From: CAG-841 sp963614875 | GTDB taxonomy: Bacteria; Bacillota; Clostridia; Oscillospirales; CAG-272 | Direction: 5' to 3' | NCBI GenBank assembly: GCA_963614875.1 | Contig: CAVEFC010000024.1 | Coordinates: forward strand, 1 to 23,306 | Length of the DNA stretch: 23,306 nucleotides | Shown: positions 1 through 7,780 of the stretch, piece after piece | How the letters are laid out: each line of letters begins with the position of its first letter | Position numbering within the stretch: the first letter of the stretch is position 1 | Notes under the pieces: model-generated | The model's database searches: none | Seen by the model: the letters and a program-made list of their open reading frames with translations, nothing else | What the model was told of the DNA's origin: nothing | Made by a program: the position numbers and the translations under genes

Positions 1-406
1 CATATTCCGTCACATCGGCTTTGTAAACAATGGTTGAATTTCCTCCCGCGGAAACCGTTATTCCCGTAAACACAAGGTTACTGTCGGATGTGACGGAGGG
101 AGCGGCAGCCTGCGGAACGCCGTCGAGAAAATACGCAACCGAGCCCGTCGCATATTTCAGCGGAATAACCGTTTCGCCTCCGAAAGTGTACGCGCCGAGA
201 TTATCGGTGACGGTGATGTCCGTAAGCGCCGTCGCGCCCGAATTTACAAGGTTTATCACATAAGTTACCTCGCCGCCTTCGGTATACGTCTTTGGAACAG
301 CTGTTTTTGTGGCGGAAAGAACATCCACTATTTCTCCCGTAACGGTATTTGACGCCACCGTTATACCGTTGTATGAAAGTCTTGCCTGATTCTGAAATGC
401 CGGCAT
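1..406 (-). CDS. DUF11 repeat-domain protein, N-terminal part (partial)
   Basis: Reading the minus strand from the ATG at 406-404 gives an open frame of 135 codons that runs off the left edge. A GGAGGAA ribosome binding site sits about 8 bases upstream. The protein begins MPAFQNQARLSYNG and then carries a DUF11 (TIGR01451-type) Ig-like repeat: a stretch reading TYTEGGEVTYVINLVNSG followed by LTDITVTDNLGAY. This pattern of a conserved polar beta-strand followed by a VTD motif is typical of the family. There is no signal peptide, although DUF11 repeats are usually found in surface proteins. The function is unknown. The C-terminal part lies outside the window, so further repeats, an anchor or another domain cannot be judged. 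The gene is divergent from the DUF4364 gene. Confidence 0.8.
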   Translation of the reverse strand, partial: MPAFQNQARLSYNGITVASNTVTGEIVDVLSATKTAVPKTYTEGGEVTYVINLVNSGATALTDITVTDNLGAYTFGGETVIPLKYATGSVAYFLDGVPQAAAPSVTSDSNLVFTGITVSAGGNSTIVYKADVTEY

Positions 407-535
407 TATATATTTCCTCCGAAACTGTAATGAATTTTTTCGGGGCTTTGCCCCGATACCATAATATGCGCGCCCGCCGTTTTCCGACACCCCTCGCGCG
501 ATGCGGATATAAAATGTTAAAATTTCTTCAATTAC

Positions 536-564
536 TTGAAAAAATCCTGTACAAGCGTTATAAA
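536..564 (+). promoter_or_regulatory. SigA-type promoter for the DUF4364 gene
   Basis: TTGAAA at 536-541 and TATAAA at 559-564 are separated by 17 bases. The -10 ends about 60 bases before the ATG at 626. It probably drives 626-2209 and perhaps the fucosidase as well. Confidence 0.6.
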
Positions 565-625
565 ATATGATAGTATTTATATCAGAGCGATCATTTTTGA
601 TCGATTATTTATTCGGAGAAAGGCT

Positions 626-1213
626 ATGGCAAGACAACTGACCGACAAAAACGATATAAAAATATTTATTTTGTATCTGCTTAAAAATATAGAACGTCCC
701 GTGGATATGATAACTTTGAACGACATCGTCGTTCAGGACGGTTTTGTAAATCAGTTCGATTTTATGGATTGCTTTTTTGAGCTGTGCGAAACAAGCGCCG
801 TAAGAAAATTCGAAAAAGACGGCACGGAAATGTACGAAATTACAGACGAGGGCGCAGTCGCGGCTGAAACTATGCAGAGCGGCATCATCGTTGCGATACG
901 CGAGCGCAGTCTGCGCTCGGCTCTGCGGCTTCTTTCGTTCCGCGGAAGAGGAGCGAAGGCTTCGTTTGCGCTGAGCGACGAAGCGGACGGAAAGTGCCGC
1001 CTCAGCTGCAATTTTACAGATAAAACGGGCGAATTTTTTTCGCTTTCGCTTCTGCTCGACACACGTCATCAGGCGGAGCTTATGCGTTATAACTGCAGCG
1101 AAAATCCCGAGCTTCTGTATCGCGGAGTGTTGAGCATACTTTCGGGCGATATAAATTATCTTGCCGACGCATGGGCAGACGACGGCGACGACGGGGAGGA
1201 AGAAAAAGAATAA
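626..1213 (+). CDS. DUF4364 family protein
   Basis: This 195-residue cytoplasmic protein resembles the DUF4364 family of Firmicutes, whose N-terminal part looks like a winged helix. The first ~80 residues (LTDKNDIKIFILYLLKNIE, then a V-x-L-x-D-I-V helix and an EITDEGAVAAE segment) match the usual start of the family. The C-terminal half is a mixed alpha/beta region ending in an acidic Asp/Glu tail (DDGDDGEEEKE). The ATG at 626 is chosen because of the GGAGAAAGG site just upstream; the frame stays open to 536 but has no RBS there. The stop is immediately followed by the next ATG at 1214, so the two genes are co-transcribed. The precise role of the family is not established. A transcription-factor-like role is inference from the predicted fold. 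Confidence 0.8.
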   Translation: MARQLTDKNDIKIFILYLLKNIERPVDMITLNDIVVQDGFVNQFDFMDCFFELCETSAVRKFEKDGTEMYEITDEGAVAAETMQSGIIVAIRERSLRSALRLLSFRGRGAKASFALSDEADGKCRLSCNFTDKTGEFFSLSLLLDTRHQAELMRYNCSENPELLYRGVLSILSGDINYLADAWADDGDDGEEEKE

Positions 1214-2209
1214 ATGGAAGATAAAGATAAAAAGCAGAAAAAACCGAATTTTATCTGGAGAAGCATCCTTAAAGACGGCAAGGGCGCAAAAAAGGAAGAC
1301 GTTATAAAGGGCTACAGCCTTAAAAACTTCTTCCGCCTTTATTTCCGCAGAATAACCGACATTATAACGATAAATCTTTTTTATATTTTCGGAAATTTTC
1401 CCGTGCTGTTTTTGTTTCTCGCCATAAGCGGATATTTCGGTCATACCTCCTCCGAGCCGGTAAACCCCTTGTTTTCCGTAATTTACGGAATAAAAACCGC
1501 TGGCTGTGAAAGTCCCGCGCTTACGGCACTTTTCGGCATTTTCGGAAAAATGGGCGAGGTTGCCGCGCCTACCGTCGCAACCTATGTTCTTCTCGGCATA
1601 GGAGCGCTGTTTATTGTCACGTTCGGACTTGTAAACGTTGGATGCAGCTATCTTCTTCGCGAAACGGTACGCGGCGAACACATCTTTATATTCGACGATT
1701 TCTTTTCAGCCATAAAAAACAACTTCGGAAAGGGGCTGCTTTTCGGAATTATCGACTGCATTCTCCTTTTCGCCTGCGGATATTCGGTTGTGTGGTATTA
1801 CGCAAATTACAAAACCTATTATATTTTGTTTTTCTGCGCGCTGTTTATGACGGCTGTCTACCTTTTCTTCCGCGTATATATGTATATTATGATAGTCACC
1901 TTCGATATAAAATTCACAAAGATGATAAAAAACTCTTTTATCTTTTCGATACTCAATCTCGGGAAAAATCTTCTTGCGCTGCTTGCGTGCCTTGCGCTGT
2001 GCTTTATTGCGTTTATGGCGTCCACTTTGTTTATGCCGATAGGTATCATTTTCGCGATGCTTCTTCTCTTTTCAACAATGACCTATATCTCAATATACGC
2101 AGGCTATCCGAAGGTTGAAAAACTGATGATAGAGCCTTATTACAAAGAAAATCCGGATAAAGATCCGAATATATCGGGCGAAGGTCACGCCTTCGACGAC
2201 GACGATTAA
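1214..2209 (+). CDS. DUF624 (YesL-like) integral membrane protein
   Basis: A 331-residue protein with about six hydrophobic segments, roughly at residues 45-72, 120-146, 172-195, 200-228, 250-271 and 273-295. The N-terminus is basic and cytoplasmic and the C-terminus is acidic (ending HAFDDDD). The layout matches the DUF624/YesL family: a membrane helix with the pattern NLFYIFGNFPVLF near the start and later central helices, though the family is usually nearer 210 residues, so this is a long variant. DUF624 genes are often found beside sugar-utilisation genes in Firmicutes, and an alpha-L-fucosidase follows 14 bases downstream here. The gene starts directly at the stop of the DUF4364 gene, with GGAGG at about 1195-1200 as its ribosome binding site. 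No biochemical function is known. Family assignment is moderately sure. Confidence 0.7.
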   Translation: MEDKDKKQKKPNFIWRSILKDGKGAKKEDVIKGYSLKNFFRLYFRRITDIITINLFYIFGNFPVLFLFLAISGYFGHTSSEPVNPLFSVIYGIKTAGCESPALTALFGIFGKMGEVAAPTVATYVLLGIGALFIVTFGLVNVGCSYLLRETVRGEHIFIFDDFFSAIKNNFGKGLLFGIIDCILLFACGYSVVWYYANYKTYYILFFCALFMTAVYLFFRVYMYIMIVTFDIKFTKMIKNSFIFSILNLGKNLLALLACLALCFIAFMASTLFMPIGIIFAMLLLFSTMTYISIYAGYPKVEKLMIEPYYKENPDKDPNISGEGHAFDDDD

Positions 2210-2223
2210 ACAAGGAGGTCGTT

Positions 2224-3300
2224 ATGAGCAATAACGCAAAGGTCGCCTCCGAGCAGCACGATATTATCGGCTACAAAAGCTCGGAAAAAGGCTTTACCCG
2301 CACGGGCGACGCGGGCGCAAAGTGGTTTTATGAAAAAACCAATCTCGGACTTTTCATTCATTTCGGAATATCCGCCGCGGGCGACGATATAGATATTTCG
2401 TGGGGAATGATGGACAATCCCGAGCGCAGAGCAAAGGGCAACGGAATACTCACTCCGAGACAGTATTGGGCGCTTGCGGAAAAATTCAATCCGAAGCATT
2501 TTGAGCCGCAGAAGTGGCTTTCCGCCGCAAAGGACGCAGGCTTTACCTATGCCGTTTTCACGACAAAGCATCACGACGGATTTGCAATGTGGCCGTCGGA
2601 GGTCGGCGGCTTTTCAACGAAAAATTATATGGGCGGAAGAGATCTTGTCGGAGAATTCGTCACAGCCTGTCGCGCGCTGGGACTTAAAGTAGGACTTTAC
2701 TATTCCCCTCCGGACTGGCGCTTCGATCAAAAATATATGTCGTTTATGTACGGCTCACATTCCGAAAGATTTCCCGACAGACCGTATGAGGATATCGACC
2801 ACAAGCCGATCCCTTCGCTTCCCGAAATGCCCGAGGAGCATAAAAAAGCTCACGCCGAATATTTCAACGCCCAGATGCGCGAGCTTCTCACCCGTTACGG
2901 TCAGATAGATCTTCTGTGGTTTGACGGAGCGCTTCCGAGCCTTGACGGCACAATGACGATAGACGAAATCCGTGCGCTTCAGCCGCACATTATAGTAAAC
3001 GACAGGCTCTGGGGCGTCGGCGACTACTGCTCGCGCTTCGAGTGCAGACTCCCGACCGAAAAGCCCGATATGCCGTGGGAAACCTCGCAGATATGGCACG
3101 TCGGCGGAGGCTGGTCGTATGTAAAAAACGCAGACAAATACCGCGCGCCCGAAATCACGCTTCATCAGTACGAGGTGGCAAAGGAATTCGGCGGAAATCT
3201 TCTGCTGAATATCGCGCCGGATGGCGACGGCGTCGTTCCGCAGGCGTATTATTCCGCCCTGCAAAGACTGAAGGACGATATCGCCGCGCTCGGAAAATAA
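2224..3300 (+). CDS. alpha-L-fucosidase, GH29 family
   Basis: A 358-residue glycoside hydrolase that would release L-fucose from fucosylated glycans by a retaining mechanism. The GH29 signature blocks are present in order: LFIHFG (41-48, H46), the residues around FNPKHFE, TKHHDGF (114-120, H116/H117), LYYSPPDW (158-165) and LLWFDGA (230-236). D234 in WFDG is the expected nucleophile, and the C-terminal barrel motif NLLLNIAPDGDG is intact. The acid/base Glu varies in this family and cannot be placed from sequence alone. There is no signal peptide and no carbohydrate-binding module, so it probably acts in the cytoplasm on imported small oligosaccharides. At 358 residues it is a compact, catalytic-domain-only form. 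AAGGAGG lies 4 bases upstream of the ATG. It follows the DUF624-like gene closely and may share its promoter. Confidence 0.92.
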   Translation: MSNNAKVASEQHDIIGYKSSEKGFTRTGDAGAKWFYEKTNLGLFIHFGISAAGDDIDISWGMMDNPERRAKGNGILTPRQYWALAEKFNPKHFEPQKWLSAAKDAGFTYAVFTTKHHDGFAMWPSEVGGFSTKNYMGGRDLVGEFVTACRALGLKVGLYYSPPDWRFDQKYMSFMYGSHSERFPDRPYEDIDHKPIPSLPEMPEEHKKAHAEYFNAQMRELLTRYGQIDLLWFDGALPSLDGTMTIDEIRALQPHIIVNDRLWGVGDYCSRFECRLPTEKPDMPWETSQIWHVGGGWSYVKNADKYRAPEITLHQYEVAKEFGGNLLLNIAPDGDGVVPQAYYSALQRLKDDIAALGK

Positions 3301-3312
3301 TTGTTTCCGATA

Positions 3313-3341
3313 TTGACAATCGCGCAGAATTTTGCTATAAT
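3313..3341 (+). promoter_or_regulatory. Full-consensus SigA promoter with extended -10
   Basis: TTGACA at 3313-3318, a 17-base spacer, and TATAAT at 3336-3341 preceded by TGc (extended -10). Both hexamers match consensus exactly. It lies 12 bases after the fucosidase stop and drives the small lipoprotein gene starting at 3375, implying strong constitutive expression. Confidence 0.85.
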
Positions 3342-3374
3342 AATGTTACGGTAAAAGAAAGGAGTCACATCGCT

Positions 3375-3740
3375 ATGAAAAAAATTATCGCGCTTACACT
3401 TGTACTCGCAATGGTTGCACTCGTTTTCACATCGTGCGGCACAATGCTCTCCGGCGAATACGGCGGCAATGCAAGCCTTTTCGGTGTTGTCGGAGGCGAA
3501 GTAACCTACAAATTCACGGGAAACAAGGTTACCGTTACGACAAAGGCAACCGTTCTCGGCTTTGAAAAGGAAACCTCCTACACCGGCACATACAAAATAG
3601 CAACCGGCGACGACGGCAAGCAGACCATAACCTTCACCTACGAAGGCGACGGCTCAAGCTACAGCGGTTCGCAGTCCTTCTCTCAGGACAAGAGCGCAAA
3701 GACAATAACCATCGGCGGCATAACCTACAACAAAAAGTAA
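3375..3740 (+). CDS. small hypothetical lipoprotein
   Basis: A 121-residue secreted protein. Residues 1-20 form a lipoprotein signal peptide (MKKIIALTLVLAM core) with the lipobox FTSC, so the mature protein would be acylated at C20 and anchored outside the membrane. The mature part is Gly/Thr/Ser-rich, with alternating beta-strand-like patterns (YKFTGNKVTVTTKA, TYTGTYKI, KQTITFTYEGDGSSYSG, KTITIGGITYNKK). This looks like a small beta-barrel or lipocalin-like fold of the kind seen in short clostridial 'META-like' lipoproteins; that comparison is by pattern only. The start at 3375 is set by GGAG at 3361-3364 and by the signal peptide. It is monocistronic, between a consensus promoter and a terminator. 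Function unknown. Confidence 0.85.
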   Translation: MKKIIALTLVLAMVALVFTSCGTMLSGEYGGNASLFGVVGGEVTYKFTGNKVTVTTKATVLGFEKETSYTGTYKIATGDDGKQTITFTYEGDGSSYSGSQSFSQDKSAKTITIGGITYNKK

Positions 3741-3755
3741 TACGGCGAAAACCGA

Positions 3756-3791
3756 AGCGGCGGAAACAGTTTTGTTTCCGTCGCTTTTTTT
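3756..3791 (+). terminator. Rho-independent terminator of the small lipoprotein gene
   Basis: A 12-bp stem, AGCGGCGGAAAC (3756-3767) paired with GTTTCCGTCGCT (3774-3785) with one G-T wobble, followed by a run of T. Confidence 0.9.
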
Positions 3792-3812
3792 GATTTTTTT
3801 CTTTTCCGCCTC

Positions 3813-3841
3813 TTGATTTTCCGGAAAAGAGGGCGTAAAAT
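3813..3841 (+). promoter_or_regulatory. SigA-type promoter of the FliB-like gene
   Basis: TTGATT at 3813-3818, a 17-base spacer, TAAAAT at 3836-3841, and 40 bases to the ATG at 3882. Confidence 0.6.
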
Positions 3842-3881
3842 ATAGAATATTTTTTATTTTTTTGAAATCAGGAGGCGCACT

Positions 3882-5021
3882 ATGGCAGATACCGTTTATA
3901 CCGTGCCCGATATTTATCCCGAATTCAGATGCAAAATATCGTCGTGCCGTCAGACCTGCTGCTACGGCTGGGAAATAACGCTTTCGATGGAGGAATACTT
4001 CCGCCTTGTCGGAATGAACTGTCCGCACGCGCTTCGACGCAGACTTGACGGCGCGGTATACGTTCTCGACCATCCCACAGAGGAACGCTATGCGGCGTTT
4101 GCAAAGCGTTACGACGGCGAATGTCCCATGCACGATCCCGACGGGTACTGCGCGCTTCAGCGCGGCTGCGGAGAAAAGGTGCTTACGTCGGTGTGCAGAT
4201 TTTATCCGAGAAGTCCGCGCACGCATCACGCGGCGGAATGCTCCGTTGCCGCATCGTGCGAGGGCGCGTGCGAGCTTTTGTTTGCGAAAAAAGAGCCGCT
4301 TTCGTTTATAAAAATGCCGCTCTGCTTTGACGGCGTTTTCACTCCTCCGCAGGACGACGACATCGAAACCCGATATTACGTTCCCGTGAGAAAAAGAATA
4401 ATCGCGCTTCTTCAGAGCAGAGAAAAACCGCTTGAATGCAGGCTCGGTGACGTAATTCTGCTTTGCAAAAGGCTTTCGGCTGTGTTTTTGTCCGGCACGG
4501 ATAAAGATATAGATTTCGTTTTAAGCGACAATATAAGCTCCGAAAGCTCTGCCCGCGAAGCCGACAAAAAAGCGCTGAACGCCGCCGCAGAGCTGCTTTC
4601 GGGCTTTGATTTCAGACATTCGGTTTATCCGTTCGTGCAGAAGGCGGCGGAAAAGCTTGCCTTCGGCACGGAAAATTTTTACGAAAACTATAAAAACGCA
4701 AAGGCGTCGTTTTCCCGCGCCTTTCCCGAATGGGAAATAATGTTCGAGCAGGTGCTTGTAAATCATATTTTTTACGAGGGCTTTCCGTTTTCCGACGACG
4801 GCTGCACAATGTATGACGACGCAAAGGCGCTCTGCGCGATATATGGGCTGTGGCGGCTTGTCGCCGTCGGATATACGCTTTCGTCGCCCGAAATAAATTC
4901 GCTTGTCGATGTCACGGCTGCTTTTTTCCGTCTTGCAGAAAATTCGCGTCTTCCGGAAAGTCTGGCAAAAGCGATGCAGGCAGGCGGCGATCTTGCGACG
5001 TCCGATTTTGCTTCAATATAA
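3882..5021 (+). CDS. FliB-type flagellin lysine-N-methylase family protein
   Basis: A 379-residue cytoplasmic protein of the FliB / lysine-N-methylase family. The family signature is a set of conserved cysteines. Seen here are C17, C22, C26 and C27 in the N-terminal block ending CCYGW, followed by a second block CPMHDPDGYC (81-90) and VCRFYPR (104-110), with further Cys at 96, 120, 126 and 130. These could bind an Fe-S cluster or another metal; that is an inference from the spacing. In enterobacteria FliB methylates flagellin lysines. No flagellar gene is visible here, and the family is common in clostridia. AGGAGG at about 3870 and the ATG at 3882 fix the start. Monocistronic with its own promoter and terminator. 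The substrate is unknown. Confidence 0.85.
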   Translation: MADTVYTVPDIYPEFRCKISSCRQTCCYGWEITLSMEEYFRLVGMNCPHALRRRLDGAVYVLDHPTEERYAAFAKRYDGECPMHDPDGYCALQRGCGEKVLTSVCRFYPRSPRTHHAAECSVAASCEGACELLFAKKEPLSFIKMPLCFDGVFTPPQDDDIETRYYVPVRKRIIALLQSREKPLECRLGDVILLCKRLSAVFLSGTDKDIDFVLSDNISSESSAREADKKALNAAAELLSGFDFRHSVYPFVQKAAEKLAFGTENFYENYKNAKASFSRAFPEWEIMFEQVLVNHIFYEGFPFSDDGCTMYDDAKALCAIYGLWRLVAVGYTLSSPEINSLVDVTAAFFRLAENSRLPESLAKAMQAGGDLATSDFASI

Positions 5022-5032
5022 ACAAAACGTCA

Positions 5033-5065
5033 AAAAGCACGAAATTTCTTCGTGCTTTTGTTATT
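5033..5065 (+). terminator. Rho-independent terminator of the FliB-like gene
   Basis: AAAAGCACGAA (5033-5043) pairs perfectly with TTCGTGCTTTT (5049-5059), followed by T-rich sequence. Confidence 0.85.
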
Positions 5066-5091
5066 TTATAACGCGTGTTTGCTTATTTTTC

Positions 5092-5120
5092 TTGATTTAT
5101 TAATAAATTAGGTGTAAAAT
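5092..5120 (+). promoter_or_regulatory. SigA-type promoter of the lipid kinase-ABC cluster
   Basis: TTGATT at 5092-5097, a 17-base spacer, TAAAAT at 5115-5120. Same hexamers as the promoter of the preceding gene. Confidence 0.6.
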
Positions 5121-5163
5121 ATATTCTGTATATATAACATCTGCCGAAAAGGAGGAACACACC

Positions 5164-6054
5164 TTGAACGAAAAACTGCTTCTGGCGATAAACCCGAATT
5201 CGGGCGACGGAATTGCAAAGCACTGGATTTATGAAATGGTATCGCTTCTGTCGGACAAATACAAATTTATAACCGTTTATCTTTCAAAAGCGCGAGGGGA
5301 TATAATAAACACGGTTTCAGCCTGCGCAAAGGATTATGACGCCGTAATCTGCTGCGGCGGCGATGGCACGCTCAACGAAACCCTGAACGGAGTCTGCAAA
5401 AGCGGAAAGGATATTCCCGTGGGATATATTCCGACGGGAACGACAAACGATTTTGCCTCTTCTCACGGAATTCCGAAAAACATAAAAGCCGCGCTCGGTC
5501 AGCTGGCGCAGGCAGAGCCTCACCGCTACGATATCGGCAGGCTCGGGGACAGAATATTTTCATATGTTGCGGCATTCGGCGCGATAATCGAAGTCTGCTA
5601 CAAAACTCCTCAGGCGGACAAGGCGTCCTTCGGAAGAATGGCTTATCTTGCCGAGGGCGCGAAAAAGCTTCAGGACTTAAAGCCCATCAATATGAAAATC
5701 ACCTGCGGAGAACGCATAATCTACGGCGACTTTGTGTTCGGAATGGTGACGAATTCACTCTCTGCGGGAGGCTTCAAAATGTTTCCCGGCGGAACCGTTG
5801 ATATGCTTAAAGACGGCAAATTCGAGGTGACGCTTGTAAGCTATCCGCAGAATATAGCCGAATTTCAGCAGGCGGTAAAGGCACTGTTCACGCCGTCCGT
5901 AGAATCGAAGCTTGTGACAAGGCTTACGGCGGAAAAGGTGACAATGGAATTTTCGGGCGATCCGCCCGAATGGACGGTTGACGGAGAATTCGGCGGAAAA
6001 TACGAAAAAATCGACGCCGAAATCCTTCCCGGCAAGCTTTTGCTGCTTGAATAA
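5164..6054 (+). CDS. YegS/BmrU-family lipid kinase (diacylglycerol kinase-like)
   Basis: A 296-residue soluble lipid kinase of the DAGK catalytic superfamily, which phosphorylates diacylglycerol or a related lipid from ATP and is linked to phospholipid recycling at the membrane face. Motifs in order: NPNSG at 10-14 (family start), the nucleotide-binding GGDGTLNE at 65-72, and PTGTTNDFA at 90-98. The C-terminal beta-sandwich carries the expected VDGE motif near residue 274. The start codon is TTG at 5164, chosen because AAGGAGG lies at about 5148-5155 and no better ATG or GTG exists before the conserved N-terminus. Length is normal for the family. The ABC ATPase follows after 32 bases, so the gene is probably the first of a five-gene cluster. 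Substrate specificity (diacylglycerol or another lipid) cannot be read from the sequence. Confidence 0.9.
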   Translation: MNEKLLLAINPNSGDGIAKHWIYEMVSLLSDKYKFITVYLSKARGDIINTVSACAKDYDAVICCGGDGTLNETLNGVCKSGKDIPVGYIPTGTTNDFASSHGIPKNIKAALGQLAQAEPHRYDIGRLGDRIFSYVAAFGAIIEVCYKTPQADKASFGRMAYLAEGAKKLQDLKPINMKITCGERIIYGDFVFGMVTNSLSAGGFKMFPGGTVDMLKDGKFEVTLVSYPQNIAEFQQAVKALFTPSVESKLVTRLTAEKVTMEFSGDPPEWTVDGEFGGKYEKIDAEILPGKLLLLE

Positions 6055-6086
6055 AAGAGAAAAAATATCATCCGGAGAAAAATAAA

Positions 6087-7049
6087 ATGATAAAAATCGA
6101 ACATCTTACAAAAAAATACGGCGAAAGATACGCCATAAACGACGTAAGCTTTGAAGTCGCCGACGGTGAAATAGTCGGTTTTCTCGGCCCGAACGGCGCA
6201 GGAAAATCCACTACGATGAGCATTATCACAGGCTATCTTTCGTCCACGTCCGGCAGGGCTATGGTCGACGGGCTTGACATTCTCGAGCATCCGATGGCGG
6301 TAAAAAAGAAGATAGGCTATCTTCCCGAAAATCCGCCGCTTTATCTTGAAATGACGGTCGGAGAATATCTGAACTTCATTTACGATCTGAAAAAATGCAC
6401 TCTCAACCGCAAGGAGCACATCGCCGAAATCTGCCGCGTGACAAAAATCGAGGAAGAATACAAGCGTATGATAAAAAACCTTTCAAAAGGCTATCGTCAG
6501 CGTGTGGGAATTGCGGGCGCACTTGTCGGAAGTCCGGAGGTCATTATCTTCGACGAGCCGACAAACGGTCTTGATCCGAAGCAGATAATAGATATCCGCA
6601 ACCTGATACGCGAGCTCGGCAAAGATCACACCGTTATTTTAAGCACGCATATTCTTTCGGAGGTAAAAGCCATCTGCGACAGAATAATAATTATAAACGA
6701 AGGCAGAATAGTCGCCGATGAAAAAACCGAAAACATAGAACAGACGCTCAGCGGAAAGAAAAAGCTTTCCGTCTGCGTTTCGGGCCCCGCTTCGTCCGTG
6801 CTTTCGGCAATAAAGAGGATAAACGGCATAACGTATGCCGCATGCTCCGTTTCCTACGGGGACGGTTCTTCCCTGTTTGTCGTTGAAAGTCAGAACGACG
6901 TCGATATCCGCAAGCCGCTTTTCTATGCGATGGCGCAAAGCGGCTGGCCGATAATTTCAATGGATTATCTCGGCGCGAATATAGAAGATATTTTCATATC
7001 GGTGGTCGATGAAGCCGAAAAAGAACTCGAAGGAGGCAACAGAAGATAA
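6087..7049 (+). CDS. ABC-2 type transporter ATP-binding protein (GldA-like)
   Basis: A 320-residue ATPase subunit powering the membrane complex encoded downstream. Walker A is GPNGAGKST (34-42), the signature is LSKGYRQR (132-139), Walker B is VIIFDEPTN (152-160) with catalytic E157, and the switch histidine lies in STHILSE around residue 191. The variant LSKGY in place of LSGGQ is normal for the BcrA/GldA-type exporters. A C-terminal extension of about 90 residues after the nucleotide-binding domain ends IEDIFISVV, typical of this subfamily. GGAG lies 11 bases upstream of the ATG. Its TAA overlaps the ATG of the permease by one base. Together with the next three genes it matches the gld-type ABC system, which is widespread in non-gliding bacteria. 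The substrate is unknown. Confidence 0.93.
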   Translation: MIKIEHLTKKYGERYAINDVSFEVADGEIVGFLGPNGAGKSTTMSIITGYLSSTSGRAMVDGLDILEHPMAVKKKIGYLPENPPLYLEMTVGEYLNFIYDLKKCTLNRKEHIAEICRVTKIEEEYKRMIKNLSKGYRQRVGIAGALVGSPEVIIFDEPTNGLDPKQIIDIRNLIRELGKDHTVILSTHILSEVKAICDRIIIINEGRIVADEKTENIEQTLSGKKKLSVCVSGPASSVLSAIKRINGITYAACSVSYGDGSSLFVVESQNDVDIRKPLFYAMAQSGWPIISMDYLGANIEDIFISVVDEAEKELEGGNRR

Positions 7050-7756
7050 TGGCAATCTACAAACGCGAAATGCGTTCATACTTCACATCTCCCGTGGGAT
7101 ATATATTCGTTGCGGTATTTCTTGCGGTAAGCGCGTTCTTCTTTATGGACAGCACCGTTCAGGCGGGCGACGACAGCAGCGTTTCCTCATATTTTATGTA
7201 TATCCTTTACATCTTTATAATCATAATTCCGCTTATAACGATGAAGCTGATAAGCGAAGAAAGAAAAATGCGCACCGATCAGCTCATTCTCACAAGCCCC
7301 GTATCGCTTTTCGAAATAGTTTTCGCAAAATTCCTCGCCGCGTTTACGCTTTTCGGCGGAACATTCATAATTTCTTCGGTTATTTACTACATTCCGCTCG
7401 CGCTTTACGGAACTCCAAACGCAGCAAGCTATCTCTGCAGCGTTGCGGCGATACTTCTCTCCGGCTCTGCGTTTATCGCAATAGGCATATTTATTTCATC
7501 GCTTACGGAAAATCAGTTTATTGCCGCGCTCGGAACGATAGCCGCAATAATTCTGCTTCTTACAATAAGCTCTCTCAACAACTATATCAACGTTGAGTTT
7601 ATCCGCGTTATACTTTCCGCAATTTCGTTCACTTCCCGTTACGGAAAGTTCGCTTACGGAATTCTCGATTATTCCGCAATCGTTTATTTCGGTTCAATAA
7701 CGGCACTGTTCCTTTTCCTTACGGTCAGAGCCTTTGAAAAACGCCGCTGGTCGTAA
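7049..7756 (+). CDS. ABC-2 type transporter permease (GldF-like)
   Basis: A 235-residue membrane protein with about six hydrophobic helices (near residues 17-37, 48-68, 98-120, 130-150, 155-178 and 205-227). It begins MAIYKREMRSYFTSPVGYIFV, the standard start of GldF-like permeases, with the cytoplasmic loop LISEERKMRTDQLILTSPVS and the family pattern EIVFAKFLAAFTLF that couples to the ATPase. Overlap with the upstream stop (taATG) and AAGGAGG within the upstream coding end indicate translational coupling. It forms the channel half of the ABC system with the preceding ATPase. No unusual features. Confidence 0.9.
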   Translation: MAIYKREMRSYFTSPVGYIFVAVFLAVSAFFFMDSTVQAGDDSSVSSYFMYILYIFIIIIPLITMKLISEERKMRTDQLILTSPVSLFEIVFAKFLAAFTLFGGTFIISSVIYYIPLALYGTPNAASYLCSVAAILLSGSAFIAIGIFISSLTENQFIAALGTIAAIILLLTISSLNNYINVEFIRVILSAISFTSRYGKFAYGILDYSAIVYFGSITALFLFLTVRAFEKRRWS

Positions 7757-7780
7757 TATGGGCAAGGGAGGCTTGAAAAT

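Noticed and set aside
435..455. Hairpin CGGGGC-TTT-GCCCCG with an adjacent T6 run, at first a terminator candidate
   Set aside because: The T-run lies before the hairpin on the plus strand, and the minus strand shows an A-run after it, so it does not fit a terminator in either direction. It lies in the probable leader of the DUF11 gene and could be only a leader hairpin.
605..1681. Long minus-strand open frame of 358 codons across the DUF4364 and DUF624 genes
   Set aside because: The translation is Arg/Lys/Phe-rich with no family pattern and no ribosome site, while the plus-strand frames show clear protein families and gene spacing. It is a shadow frame.
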